Positions 7,193 through 15,198 of a stretch of 53,197 nt of DNA are shown here, piece after piece (within the stretch, counting starts at the first letter, position 1; each line of letters opens with the position of its first letter). A program made the position numbers and the translations under genes. The notes below the pieces were generated by a model. The model saw nothing but the letters and a program-made list of their open reading frames with translations, did not search any database and had not been told where the DNA came from. The stretch is from the NCBI GenBank assembly GCA_964499935.1, contig CAZCMS010000004.1, positions 1 through 53,197 of the forward strand. Direction: 5' to 3'. The stretch is from CALBGR01 sp964499935 (lineage in GTDB: Bacteria; Patescibacteriota; Saccharimonadia; Saccharimonadales; UBA4665).

Positions 7193-8470
7193 TTACTGTG
7201 CGGGCGTCACGTTCAACGTGTTGCGGCCCACCAGATCGAGCACTTCAGCTTGCTGCGGCGTCGTGATGCCAGCGGCTTCAAACGCACCTTGCATCACCGT
7301 GGGTTGCTGCGCCTGGATTTGCGGCTGCTGAGGCGTGGGCGTCGTTGCCGGGGCGGCGGTGATCTGCACCGGGGTTGCCATCACCGTAGGCTGCTGTGCT
7401 TGCACGGCCAGGGGCTGCACCGGCTGCTGTGCGGGCTGTTGCGGTTCGACGGGCGGCGCAGCTTGCGTGAGCGATACCGGGTCCGACAGGAAGTCCATCA
7501 GGTCTTGCGGGGCGTTGGCTTCCTTCAGCGCGGTCAGCATGCGTTCTTCGTTCTGCTGCGCAACTTCGGGCGTGGCTTCCGTGTCTTCCACTTCAGCTTC
7601 ACCGACGCGCGTCGTGAAGACCATCAGCGCGTAATAGCCGTGGCTGGCGATCAGCGGCCACGCGCCCAAATAGGACTGCCACGGCACGACGATGCCATTG
7701 ACCTTGAACGCGTTGTAGTACACGTCAGCTTCCGGATTGAAGGCCGCATTCAGCGCGTCGATGGTCACGGTGTCCGACAGGGCCACGTGCACCTTGTGGC
7801 GCAGGATCAGGCCGTCTTCGGTCACGTGCGGTTCCTGTTCGTACTGGACCACAGCGGGTTCCAGAACTTCCGGGGCCAGCATCGGATAGGCTTCCGCGTT
7901 GCTGATAAACACGGCGTCCAGCGCGGGTGCGGGCAGGTCGGCCACGTCTTGCGGCGACACCGGCGTATCGACTTGCGCGGGGGCATCGTGCTGTGCAGCG
8001 GTAACCGGTTGCTGGTGGTACGTTTGCGCGGCCAGGGCCACCGCGTCCGACATGGCGTCGTTGTCGTCTTCATCACCGAACGACAGAATGTCGCCGGTGC
8101 CACCGGTACGGGTCACGCCGGTGATCACGTTGGCGTTCGGCGCAGCTTGCGCCAGCGCGGCCACGGGTTCATCTTCGACCACGGCCAGCGGCGTATCGTC
8201 TTCGTCTTCTTCGGCCAACAGTGCGGCGGCGCGGGCGACGATGCGGTCATCCATGTCCCAGAATTCGCGCGTTTCGGTGAAACGTTCGATGCCCACGGCG
8301 TTCACGCGGCCCCGGTCGTCAAGGTAGACGACGACGGGCGGAAACTTCTTGGCGGCTTTGTCGCTCAGGTGCTGGTTTGCCACCAGCAGGATCGTCGCGC
8401 GCCGCCCGTTGCCGCCTTCATCCGTGCGCGCCCAGATTGCGCCGGAAACCAAAAAATCTTGTGCTTGCAT
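7193..8470 (-). CDS. PQ-rich hypothetical protein
   Basis: 425 residues. The N-terminal ~90 residues look folded (FLVSGAIWARTDEGGNGRRA, FPPVVVYLDDRGRV). An acidic and Ala/Val-rich linker follows. A second ordered part (~210-305) contains ALNAAFNPEADVYYNAFKV and WQSYLGAWPLIASHGYYAL. From ~340 to the end it is low-complexity PQ/QPT repeats. No enzymatic motif is visible. The start at 8470 (MQAQDFLV) is chosen over 8542 because GGAG precedes it. It is a single-gene unit between an octamer at 8541 and a strong terminator, which suggests substantial expression. It could be a virion or replication accessory protein. Confidence 0.65.
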   Translation of the reverse strand: MQAQDFLVSGAIWARTDEGGNGRRATILLVANQHLSDKAAKKFPPVVVYLDDRGRVNAVGIERFTETREFWDMDDRIVARAAALLAEEDEDDTPLAVVEDEPVAALAQAAPNANVITGVTRTGGTGDILSFGDEDDNDAMSDAVALAAQTYHQQPVTAAQHDAPAQVDTPVSPQDVADLPAPALDAVFISNAEAYPMLAPEVLEPAVVQYEQEPHVTEDGLILRHKVHVALSDTVTIDALNAAFNPEADVYYNAFKVNGIVVPWQSYLGAWPLIASHGYYALMVFTTRVGEAEVEDTEATPEVAQQNEERMLTALKEANAPQDLMDFLSDPVSLTQAAPPVEPQQPAQQPVQPLAVQAQQPTVMATPVQITAAPATTPTPQQPQIQAQQPTVMQGAFEAAGITTPQQAEVLDLVGRNTLNVTPAQ

Positions 8471-8540
8471 GCTTGAATTCTCCACATGGAATAGGTTCGA
8501 TTGCCCATCAAGGTCGGCCGACAATGGGCAACCTGCGGTC

Positions 8541-8548
8541 ATTAACAG
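8541..8548 (-). promoter_or_regulatory. phage-type promoter octamer CTGTTAAT
   Basis: Minus-strand CTGTTAAT in the 84-bp gap after the primase gene, 70 nt before the ATG at 8470. The spacing is longer than at most other copies. Promoter role inferred. Confidence 0.5.
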
Positions 8549-8554
8549 AATCGT

Positions 8555-9586
8555 CTATTTGCTCTCCAAACGGCTGAAAAACCGTTCTTTGATGCCATCA
8601 AGAACCCAATCAGGACAAGAACAAGCGTCCCATAGTTCACCCTTGCGCGCTTTCGCTTCCGCAGGGTCGCGTTTTTCCAGTGCCTTCCACCATTCCCGGT
8701 AGGGGCTGCCGCGCATGTTCCACAGCTTAAGCACGCGCGTCCTGAACATCGAGTCCAGGCCCGGCGCGATCTTTTCTGTGGCAGCAATGCCAGCCGGATC
8801 GCCATCCAACATCAGAATTATGCGACGAATTCCGTGCACTTCCAACAGGTCCATTTTCTTCGAAGACCAAGTGTTCGTGCCCAGGATTGCCATCGCAGGA
8901 ATTCCGTATGATAACAGACGAAGTGCATCCCGTGGACCTTCAACAAGAACAATCGTTCTTGACCGCCCAGCCATCTCAATTGCGTAATCAAAAGGGAACA
9001 GGCCGTGCGTCTTGGACCATGTGCCACTTTTGTTCAAGTACGAGGGCTTTTTCCCTTCCGGGTCTTTCTTCAGGCGCGCTCGAATGTAGCCCTTCGTGCG
9101 ACCGCCAACCTTTACCGGCATCCACACGAACTTCGAACCCCACGAAGTCACCATGAGCTTGCAGCCAACACCCGCCAGCCAATCCGTTTCGAAGCCGCGC
9201 CACATCCGCTTTGACGGAAGTTTTTTCAACTCGAAATCGGTGCTGTCCTGCGTTTCATCTTCTTTCAGCGGCGCGATCATGCGTGCTTCCAGAGCCGTGA
9301 TGGGTCCGCCCTTGAAAGGTTGCAGACCCAATGCGGGCGCGATGATATCCCACTTGCCTTTCGCACCACATCCCATGCATACGAAATAGCCCGGCGAATA
9401 GGATTTCGGGCCATGAAAAATGCGACAGCTTGGTGTGCGCTCTGAGTGAAACGGGCACAGCACCGCCGTCGCTTCCGGCCCCGGTACTTTCTTCCCGGAA
9501 TACATTCTCAACTGATCTTCAACAAGACGTTGCTTGTCGATGATCTTTGATGCTGAAAATGCCATCATGTCATATCTCAATGCCAT
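8555..9586 (-). CDS. DNA primase (DnaG-type, zinc ribbon plus TOPRIM)
   Basis: 343 residues. It synthesises RNA primers at the fork. An N-terminal zinc ribbon has Cys44-x2-His47 (LCPFHSERTPS) and Cys70-x2-Cys73 (FVCMGCGAKGKWD). The TOPRIM core shows Glu216 (VLVEGPRDALRLL) and the D-x-D pair Asp261/Asp263 (LMLDGDPAGIAAT). It is shorter than bacterial DnaG and lacks the C-terminal helicase-binding domain; the helicase is encoded separately at 13208-14608. The start is uncertain: ATG at 9586 overlaps the previous stop by 10 bp; ATGs at 9568 or 9565 are alternatives. Confidence 0.88.
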   Translation of the reverse strand: MALRYDMMAFSASKIIDKQRLVEDQLRMYSGKKVPGPEATAVLCPFHSERTPSCRIFHGPKSYSPGYFVCMGCGAKGKWDIIAPALGLQPFKGGPITALEARMIAPLKEDETQDSTDFELKKLPSKRMWRGFETDWLAGVGCKLMVTSWGSKFVWMPVKVGGRTKGYIRARLKKDPEGKKPSYLNKSGTWSKTHGLFPFDYAIEMAGRSRTIVLVEGPRDALRLLSYGIPAMAILGTNTWSSKKMDLLEVHGIRRIILMLDGDPAGIAATEKIAPGLDSMFRTRVLKLWNMRGSPYREWWKALEKRDPAEAKARKGELWDACSCPDWVLDGIKERFFSRLESK

Positions 9587-9939
9587 AGCTGGTCCATAGG
9601 CCCGAACTGCACGATTTCGCCTCCAAGCTGCTCAACAAAATCGACAGGATTCGTGATATCGGTTTGATCACTCACGAGCGATTCGGCCATGTGCTTCAAA
9701 GTGGCTCGAACTCCAACCTGCTCGCGCGCGTACATTCTTGCTCGAAAAACTTCCACGTCAAAGACGAAATAATCGTGCTCCATTTCGCTACCAAGTTGCA
9801 CGAGAAAAAATTCCCACCAGTCATCATCAAGGGCTTGCGCGTACAGCAAATAATCGGCGGAACCTTCTTCGGTGCCTGCAATCGTCCACATCAGGTGACT
9901 GAACCTTTGCGCGACCACGTTGTTTTTGATTTTTGACAT
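9577..9939 (-). CDS. hypothetical acidic protein
   Basis: 120 residues, start MSKIKNNVVAQRFSHLMW, with AAGGAAG before the ATG at 9939. It is rich in aromatic and acidic residues (DDDWWEFFLVQLG, MEHDYFVFDVEVF). Unrecognised. It overlaps primase by 10 bp and is first in its unit, 22 nt after an octamer, so it is co-expressed with primase. Confidence 0.65.
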   Translation of the reverse strand: MSKIKNNVVAQRFSHLMWTIAGTEEGSADYLLYAQALDDDWWEFFLVQLGSEMEHDYFVFDVEVFRARMYAREQVGVRATLKHMAESLVSDQTDITNPVDFVEQLGGEIVQFGPMDQLWH

Positions 9940-9961
9940 ACGGTCTTCCTTGTCTACTTCA

Positions 9962-9969
9962 ATTAACAA
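9962..9969 (-). promoter_or_regulatory. phage-type promoter octamer variant TTGTTAAT
   Basis: Minus-strand TTGTTAAT ends 22 nt before the ATG at 9939 and abuts a weak hairpin that follows the polymerase gene. Promoter role inferred from the shared motif. Confidence 0.45.
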
Positions 9970-9987
9970 GGCCCCACGAATGAGGCC
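9970..9987 (-). terminator. weak terminator-like hairpin after DNA polymerase
   Basis: On the minus strand GGCCTC pairs with GGGGCC (one wobble) around ATTCGT, followed by TTGTT. The stem is short and the T run poor, but the position after the polymerase stop and directly before an octamer matches other transcription-unit boundaries here. Confidence 0.4.
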
Positions 9988-10007
9988 CCGGAAGACAGCA
10001 GGTAGGG

Positions 10008-13000
10008 TTAGGGGGTGAGTGCGGCTTGCTTGGCCTTCGTGTCGAAAGCTTTGAGGGCTTCCAACGCGTGGGGTTCCATGCCTTCCACGTTCAGGATCGG
10101 ATACTTCTCGTTCAGGTACTTGCGCACCTTCTTGTCGCGATACGGAGCGAAGATTTCTTCAAGAACTTCATCAACGGGTTCCGCTACAAAGCCCTTCTTG
10201 GCGCTGTCTTCGACCGAAGTGCGGATGCTATCGAACAGGTGCGGGAAAGTCCAATCCCATTTGATCGTTTCAGTGTCGCAGAATCCCACTTCAACTTCAA
10301 TTTCGGGAACGACCGTGAACGACACGCCCAATTCTTCTTCAACCGCTTTTTCGAGTCCGAACGTGGCCTGATATTGCAGCATATGGATCAGCGGCAACAC
10401 CATGCAGTACGGCACCGCGAAGTAGCACGCATCGTGCACCAGACGCGCGGACTTCAGGCGCGTATTCCACACGGTACGCTCCGGCGCAATCCGACTCAAA
10501 AGCTTCTTTGCTTCGGTGTAGTACGCCTTCGTGATCAAGCGGCCCGCCTTCACGCCCAGTTCCGATGCAAAGCCCTGGATAGGAGCGTTGGAACCCTGAC
10601 GCAGAGCACGGCTTGTGATCTTCTCATCTCCGATCAACGCCGAATAGAGATGGCGGCGGCGTCCGATGGGCGAATACACGTAGAAATGCTTTTCAGCAAG
10701 TTCCTTCATGCGGTCCGTCCACCGCGCGCCGTCTGCAAACTCTTGCAGCGTCTTATCGATAATGTCCTGGGCGTACTTCGTATCCGCCTTTTCGTCAGCC
10801 TTTTCGGTGCTGAGCGTGGCGCGCAACGTCTTGATTTCTTGCTTGACGTTCTTGACGCATTCACCGATGAACGCGCGCGCCTTTTTGTCATCCGCAAACG
10901 CTTCCGCGTCTTTCTTCTTCAGCGAGTTCGCCAGCTTGATGACTTCAGCGGGCGTCAGGTCCGAATCGGCTGCCAAATATAGCGTATCTTTCAACGCGTG
11001 GATGCGCTTGCGAGCCAGTGCGCGCGGACCAACGTCCTTGCCCATAGACTTCGCACTTTTCCCGTACAGCAGCCCGAAGATAATGGCCTTAACCGAATCA
11101 CGCAGCGGATCATCCTTGCTGACCCACTTTTTCCAGAAGCGATACACGTTCTGAATGTGAATGTCGCCCTTGGTCTTCAGTTCCTTTCGAATCTCTTCGT
11201 TGGCCGGGTCTTTGATGAGCTTCTGACGCAGCATCAGACCCATCTTGAACGCTTCCGCGAGCTTCTTATCCCCGGACACCACAGACCACATGCGGACTTC
11301 GTGCGCGCTGTAGTCGAACCGAACCATCATGTGTCCGGGTGGTGCCACGAATGCGCGTTTAACGATCTTGGCGAGCGGGCCACGCGACGGGATTTGCTGC
11401 AAGTTCGGACGGCTTGACGACAGCCGCCCCGTTGCCACCTTCCAGAACGAGTAATCGGCCTTAATCGTCCGGTCCTTCAGGGCATCGGGATCGTGCGTCA
11501 GCGTGTGATGCCACGCTTTGATGAACGTCCGATACAGCATCGCGCGCTTGGACCAGTTGTGCAGAATTTCAACGGCTTCATGCTGCCCCATGTAGTGGGC
11601 GATGAATTCCTTGTTGATCTTCGGCAGACCAGTTTTCTCGCTAACGTCCAACTCTTCAAGGCCCATCGTTTCGATGAACAGCTTGATTTTGTGCATCGGC
11701 TTGCTGAGGCTGAAAATCCACTCTTCACGGTTTTCGAATAGCCCCTTAGCCTTGTGCCCAGCTTCACGCAGCAGCACGCGGTTTGCTTGGCGTCCGACTT
11801 CCAGATTGCGTAGTTTGCGCGACTCTGTAGCCATTTCCCGATTAATATCGGAGTCGTTCGCTTTCTGCGCTTGCAGGTAGTTCACATCCGCATACGATCC
11901 ATCCTGCTTCAGATGTGAAAGCGTCTGGATTGTATCGCCCATGATGTGGATCACGTGCTTTTCGAAGATCGGGCCGTAGGGTCCGCCAGCGTGTTCCATC
12001 GTGGCCGCGCGCTTGATCTGAGCCTTGCGCATGTGCTGCATACACACCACGTCCATAGACGAGTACAGCAGCACATCAGCGTTGTCCGGGGGCAGCGTGC
12101 CGATAGACATGCGATCACTCTTGCCGAATTTGGCCGACTTGTAAAACGCGTTTCCGTAGCTGGTCAACAGCGAACCCAGATCGCCTTGCGCCGGGCCAAC
12201 GTCTTTCAGCGAATACGTGTTCTCGTCCAGCAGGTGTTCCCCTGCCTGGATATCGTAGACCTGCCCCCACACGATGGGGATGCGTAGCTGCACGCGCAGA
12301 TTTCGGATATCGAATGCGCCGTTCATCGTGATCAGCTTCAGGTCTTTTCGGACCATCAACTGACGGATGCGCAGCTTGATGCGCTTGATTTCGTCCGCGT
12401 CGAACGGCGTCATCGGGTGATCAAGCGGGATCACGAATCCGCGATCCGGCTTGTTCTGCGTTGCGAACTGGATTGTGTAGATGGGATTGTCCAGCACGTT
12501 CAGCGAACGCGTTTCCATGTCCATCCCGATCCAGTCGCCCGCACCGATGCGCTTTTCGATGATATCGAGCGCAAGCATGGCCTTGTCTTCGGTGCCGCAG
12601 TAGACGGGCGTGGGCGTCACGTCCTTCAAATCCCACGGCAGGCGTCCCAGCCATAGCGACGCCAGATGACGGCACCAGAACCCCAGCAGGTCCGCGTGTT
12701 CGCCATCGTTCTTGATCAGGTCATCTAGGTCAAGCGTCCCGGCCCACTTGATGCCATCTTTCTTGACTACCCATCCGCGCTGATACTCGTGGTAAGGCAG
12801 TCCGATCATGTGGTGCGCAGCAGTATCACCGCTGACCAGCACATGCGTGGGCTTCAGACGTTCGATGATTTCGTGTGCCCGCTTGGCGAAGCCAACTTCA
12901 GCATCCTGACGCGCGCGGCCCTTAAGCTGCAAGTGTTTGGTTGCGTTGAAGTTGGCAACGGCGAACTGCGTGCCCTCTGTCTGAGCGCCCCACGAGTCCG

Positions 13001-13208
13001 CCAGCTTGCGCGCGTACTTGATGCTGTTCACCACCGTGTTGCGGACGATGGCCGGACCCAACAGCGAACGTTCTTTGAGCGACAGCGTGGGCACCGTCTG
13101 CATCAGGATCAAGATGCGCTTTTTGCCTTCTTTCCAATAGGCATCATACGCTAGTTGCAGGTTGAATTCGTCCGCGTCTGCGGAGTAGGTGAACTTGCGT
13201 TCAAACAT
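10008..13208 (-). CDS. DNA polymerase, family A, with 3'-5' exonuclease
   Basis: 1066 residues. Exonuclease part: GMDMETRSL (Asp230, Glu232), TMNGAFDIRN (Asp300) and YSSMDVV (Asp386). Polymerase part: ATGRLSSSRPNLQQIPSRG (592-610), motif A RFDYSAHEVRMW (Asp632), motif B KAIIFGLLYGKSAKSMG (707-723), motif C ARLVHDACYF (921-930). Motif C reads HDA where most family members have HDE. About 110 residues (~730-845) rich in Lys/Asp/Glu are inserted after motif B. The N-terminal ~190 residues (RILILMQTVP, HVLVSGDTAAHHMIG) may be a uracil-DNA-glycosylase-like fold, as reported in SPO1 polymerase; this is inference. ATG at 13208 follows GGAAGGATGTGTG and overlaps the helicase stop. Confidence 0.92.
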   Translation of the reverse strand: MFERKFTYSADADEFNLQLAYDAYWKEGKKRILILMQTVPTLSLKERSLLGPAIVRNTVVNSIKYARKLADSWGAQTEGTQFAVANFNATKHLQLKGRARQDAEVGFAKRAHEIIERLKPTHVLVSGDTAAHHMIGLPYHEYQRGWVVKKDGIKWAGTLDLDDLIKNDGEHADLLGFWCRHLASLWLGRLPWDLKDVTPTPVYCGTEDKAMLALDIIEKRIGAGDWIGMDMETRSLNVLDNPIYTIQFATQNKPDRGFVIPLDHPMTPFDADEIKRIKLRIRQLMVRKDLKLITMNGAFDIRNLRVQLRIPIVWGQVYDIQAGEHLLDENTYSLKDVGPAQGDLGSLLTSYGNAFYKSAKFGKSDRMSIGTLPPDNADVLLYSSMDVVCMQHMRKAQIKRAATMEHAGGPYGPIFEKHVIHIMGDTIQTLSHLKQDGSYADVNYLQAQKANDSDINREMATESRKLRNLEVGRQANRVLLREAGHKAKGLFENREEWIFSLSKPMHKIKLFIETMGLEELDVSEKTGLPKINKEFIAHYMGQHEAVEILHNWSKRAMLYRTFIKAWHHTLTHDPDALKDRTIKADYSFWKVATGRLSSSRPNLQQIPSRGPLAKIVKRAFVAPPGHMMVRFDYSAHEVRMWSVVSGDKKLAEAFKMGLMLRQKLIKDPANEEIRKELKTKGDIHIQNVYRFWKKWVSKDDPLRDSVKAIIFGLLYGKSAKSMGKDVGPRALARKRIHALKDTLYLAADSDLTPAEVIKLANSLKKKDAEAFADDKKARAFIGECVKNVKQEIKTLRATLSTEKADEKADTKYAQDIIDKTLQEFADGARWTDRMKELAEKHFYVYSPIGRRRHLYSALIGDEKITSRALRQGSNAPIQGFASELGVKAGRLITKAYYTEAKKLLSRIAPERTVWNTRLKSARLVHDACYFAVPYCMVLPLIHMLQYQATFGLEKAVEEELGVSFTVVPEIEVEVGFCDTETIKWDWTFPHLFDSIRTSVEDSAKKGFVAEPVDEVLEEIFAPYRDKKVRKYLNEKYPILNVEGMEPHALEALKAFDTKAKQAALTP

Positions 13209-14608
13209 CACACATCCTTCCACTTGCGCTTGCGCGGTTTATCGTCGTCGCCGTCGTCTTCATCGTCGTCGGCGCGCTTCTTTGGCTTCTTGTAGGGTTC
13301 TTCATCGGCACCCAGGTTTGGCCGCGTCTGATGGTTGAACTTCATCACGCCGTCATCGTCTGCATCGCTGATGCGGCTGTGCGCGTAGTCCATCTTGACC
13401 GTGAACGGATAAGCCACTTGGTTCCGGCTCTTGATCTGCTCAATCTTTAACAGACCTAGTTCGCGTTCTTCCTTCGTCGGTGCAAACGACCACGCGACCG
13501 AAGCGTGCTCCTTGATACCCTGCGAATAGCGGATGCGTCCGTCTTGGTCCACCTGAGCCAACAGGATATTCACGCGGTTGTTCAGTTCGGCGTTGATCTT
13601 CGCCACACGCGCGACCTTCGACAGTTGACGCCATTGATCTTCGCCGTCCGTGCCCTTCAGCAGCGACACATAGTCGATGATCACAACGTCGTAGTTTTCG
13701 GCGCTGATGGCGGCGAACAACTCTTCAATGTCCATGTCCTGATCGGGCTTGAAGACCGTGAACTGACCGCCGTTGGCCTTAACCTTCTTGATCCACTTTT
13801 CGTAGCGCGCGAAACAGCGATCTTTCTCAGCCGTCGCCAGGGTCTTACCGCTGATCGCCAACGAGTCCGCACCGGTGACGTTCGCCATCGCCCGGCCAGA
13901 CATTTCCTTGTGGTTCATTTCCAGCGGCACCACGCACACCCGATAACCGATGGTGGCCTGATGGATGCCTAGGGCTGTCGCAACGTGCGATTTGCCCGAA
14001 CCGGATGCGCCACCAATCACGACGAGACCGCCGCGCGGGAACCCCAGGTTCACGGAGTCATACGCCGCAATGCCGGTTGGTATGTACTGGTCGTTGTCTT
14101 CGCCGTAGAACAGTTCGTGGATGAACTCGCGGGTGTTGTTGCCCGTGCCGAACTTCAACATCGCATTCTTGTTCGAACGCGTTGCGCGAATGGCTGTCAG
14201 AGCGTCGGCGGTGTCGCCCAGCAACGATTCGATATCCACCTTCGAACGCTGTAGCTCTTGGCTGATGCGGTGCGCGATTTCGTGAACGCCACGAATCTTT
14301 CGATACTTCGACAGCACACGGACCGCGCGTTTTGCGTCCTGCACGTCCGTGATGTTCTGCTGAGATTCGCGCAGATAGTCGCGCGCCTCTTTGCTAATGC
14401 CAGGGTCTTCCAGCATCAGCCGATAGCGGGGCACTGAGCCTTCTTCCGCTACGGTGCTCTTGATTCTCGCATAGAGTTCCTGACCCTCTTCGCGATAGAA
14501 GTACGTTTCATCAATCGATGAAAGAATGGTGCCCGCAACTGCCGCTTCTTTGTGAAACAGCCCGCGCAGCACGTCCAACTCGCTTCGTGGTGAAAAAATC
14601 TTTGCCAT
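13208..14608 (-). CDS. replicative DNA helicase, DnaB-type
   Basis: 466 residues. It is expected to be a hexameric 5'-3' helicase that unwinds DNA ahead of the polymerase and recruits primase. An N-terminal helical domain (1-150) precedes the RecA-like core. Walker A is GGASGSGKS (199-207), Walker B VVIIDYVSLLKG (~305). H3/H4-type loops follow (ILLAQVDQDGRIRYSQGIKEH, LLKIEQIKSRNQ, given in parts). The C-terminus is an acidic and basic tail (RADDDEDDGDDDKPRKRKW), unusual for DnaB and possibly a docking tail. The gene overlaps the polymerase start by 1-3 bp. The start at 14608 has a weak ribosome site; coupling from the upstream gene 4 bp away is likely. Confidence 0.88.
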   Translation of the reverse strand: MAKIFSPRSELDVLRGLFHKEAAVAGTILSSIDETYFYREEGQELYARIKSTVAEEGSVPRYRLMLEDPGISKEARDYLRESQQNITDVQDAKRAVRVLSKYRKIRGVHEIAHRISQELQRSKVDIESLLGDTADALTAIRATRSNKNAMLKFGTGNNTREFIHELFYGEDNDQYIPTGIAAYDSVNLGFPRGGLVVIGGASGSGKSHVATALGIHQATIGYRVCVVPLEMNHKEMSGRAMANVTGADSLAISGKTLATAEKDRCFARYEKWIKKVKANGGQFTVFKPDQDMDIEELFAAISAENYDVVIIDYVSLLKGTDGEDQWRQLSKVARVAKINAELNNRVNILLAQVDQDGRIRYSQGIKEHASVAWSFAPTKEERELGLLKIEQIKSRNQVAYPFTVKMDYAHSRISDADDDGVMKFNHQTRPNLGADEEPYKKPKKRADDDEDDGDDDKPRKRKWKDV

Positions 14609-14612
14609 ATCG

Positions 14613-15188
14613 TCAGACCGTCACAATCGTCTTTTTGAATTCGAGCACGGGAAAAAACTGAACCGCCTGTACCGGGTGGTAGAGGCGGGTGCTCATGAAC
14701 GAAATGGGGTCTTCCCCTGCCACTATTAACAGGCACGGGATGTGCGAGTTCTGCACCAGAAGATCGCGCACCCGGTCCAGCTTGTACGCTGTGCTGTTGG
14801 CTGCTACGTTGTAGATGACCAGTAGCGTCGGGTCGGCTTCCGCTTCCACCTGACGACCACCAGCGTAGGCCGGAATCCACTTCGGGCGCGTACCCTTGCG
14901 CCCCTTCATGTGCAGATGCGTCAGGTACGCAGCAAAGTACCGCGCACGCGCATCATCGGGGGTGCCACTGATGCAGTACACCATCGGGCTGTAGGGGTCT
15001 TCGCGAAAGTGCTCGAACGAATCCGATTGCACTTCCGCTTTGATCAGGCGTGATTCGAGACGTTCCGACATGGGCACGAAGGGTTCAGCAGCGTACCGAA
15101 AGGGCTTTTGCGCCCACACAGAGCCGGGCACGATGCCTACCAGCGTTTCGCTGCGCGGCACGTCAATCATCGGTGGCTTGCTTGCCAT
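14613..15188 (-). CDS. AAA+-like protein lacking a Walker A (possible helicase loader)
   Basis: 191 residues. Two hydrophobic beta-strand segments resemble the middle of an AAA+ or DnaC/IstB-type ATPase: TLLVIYNVAANSTAYKLDRVR (~127-147, in the Walker B position but without the acidic pair) and SHIPCLLIVAGEDPISF (~155-171, sensor-1 style). A region near residue 70 (MVYCISGTPDDARARYFAAY) occupies the P-loop position but lacks GxxxxGK[ST]. Its place directly upstream of the helicase gene makes a loader or a degenerate ATPase partner plausible. This is inference from fold-like patterns. GGAG precedes the ATG at 15188. Confidence 0.45.
   Translation of the reverse strand: MASKPPMIDVPRSETLVGIVPGSVWAQKPFRYAAEPFVPMSERLESRLIKAEVQSDSFEHFREDPYSPMVYCISGTPDDARARYFAAYLTHLHMKGRKGTRPKWIPAYAGGRQVEAEADPTLLVIYNVAANSTAYKLDRVRDLLVQNSHIPCLLIVAGEDPISFMSTRLYHPVQAVQFFPVLEFKKTIVTV
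14725..14732 (-). promoter_or_regulatory. phage-type promoter octamer CTGTTAAT inside a gene
   Basis: Minus-strand CTGTTAATAG within the coding region of 14613-15188, 116 nt upstream of the helicase start at 14608. It could be an internal promoter for helicase and polymerase, or chance; the placement differs from intergenic copies. Confidence 0.3.
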
Positions 15189-15198
15189 TCTTCAACTC

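Noticed and set aside
10026..10982. 318-codon plus-strand open frame
   Set aside because: It is opposite the polymerase catalytic region; composition is Arg/His/Phe-rich and no motif is present.
13447..13454. TTTAACAG (minus CTGTTAAA) near the octamer pattern
   Set aside because: It lies inside the helicase gene and differs at the last position.
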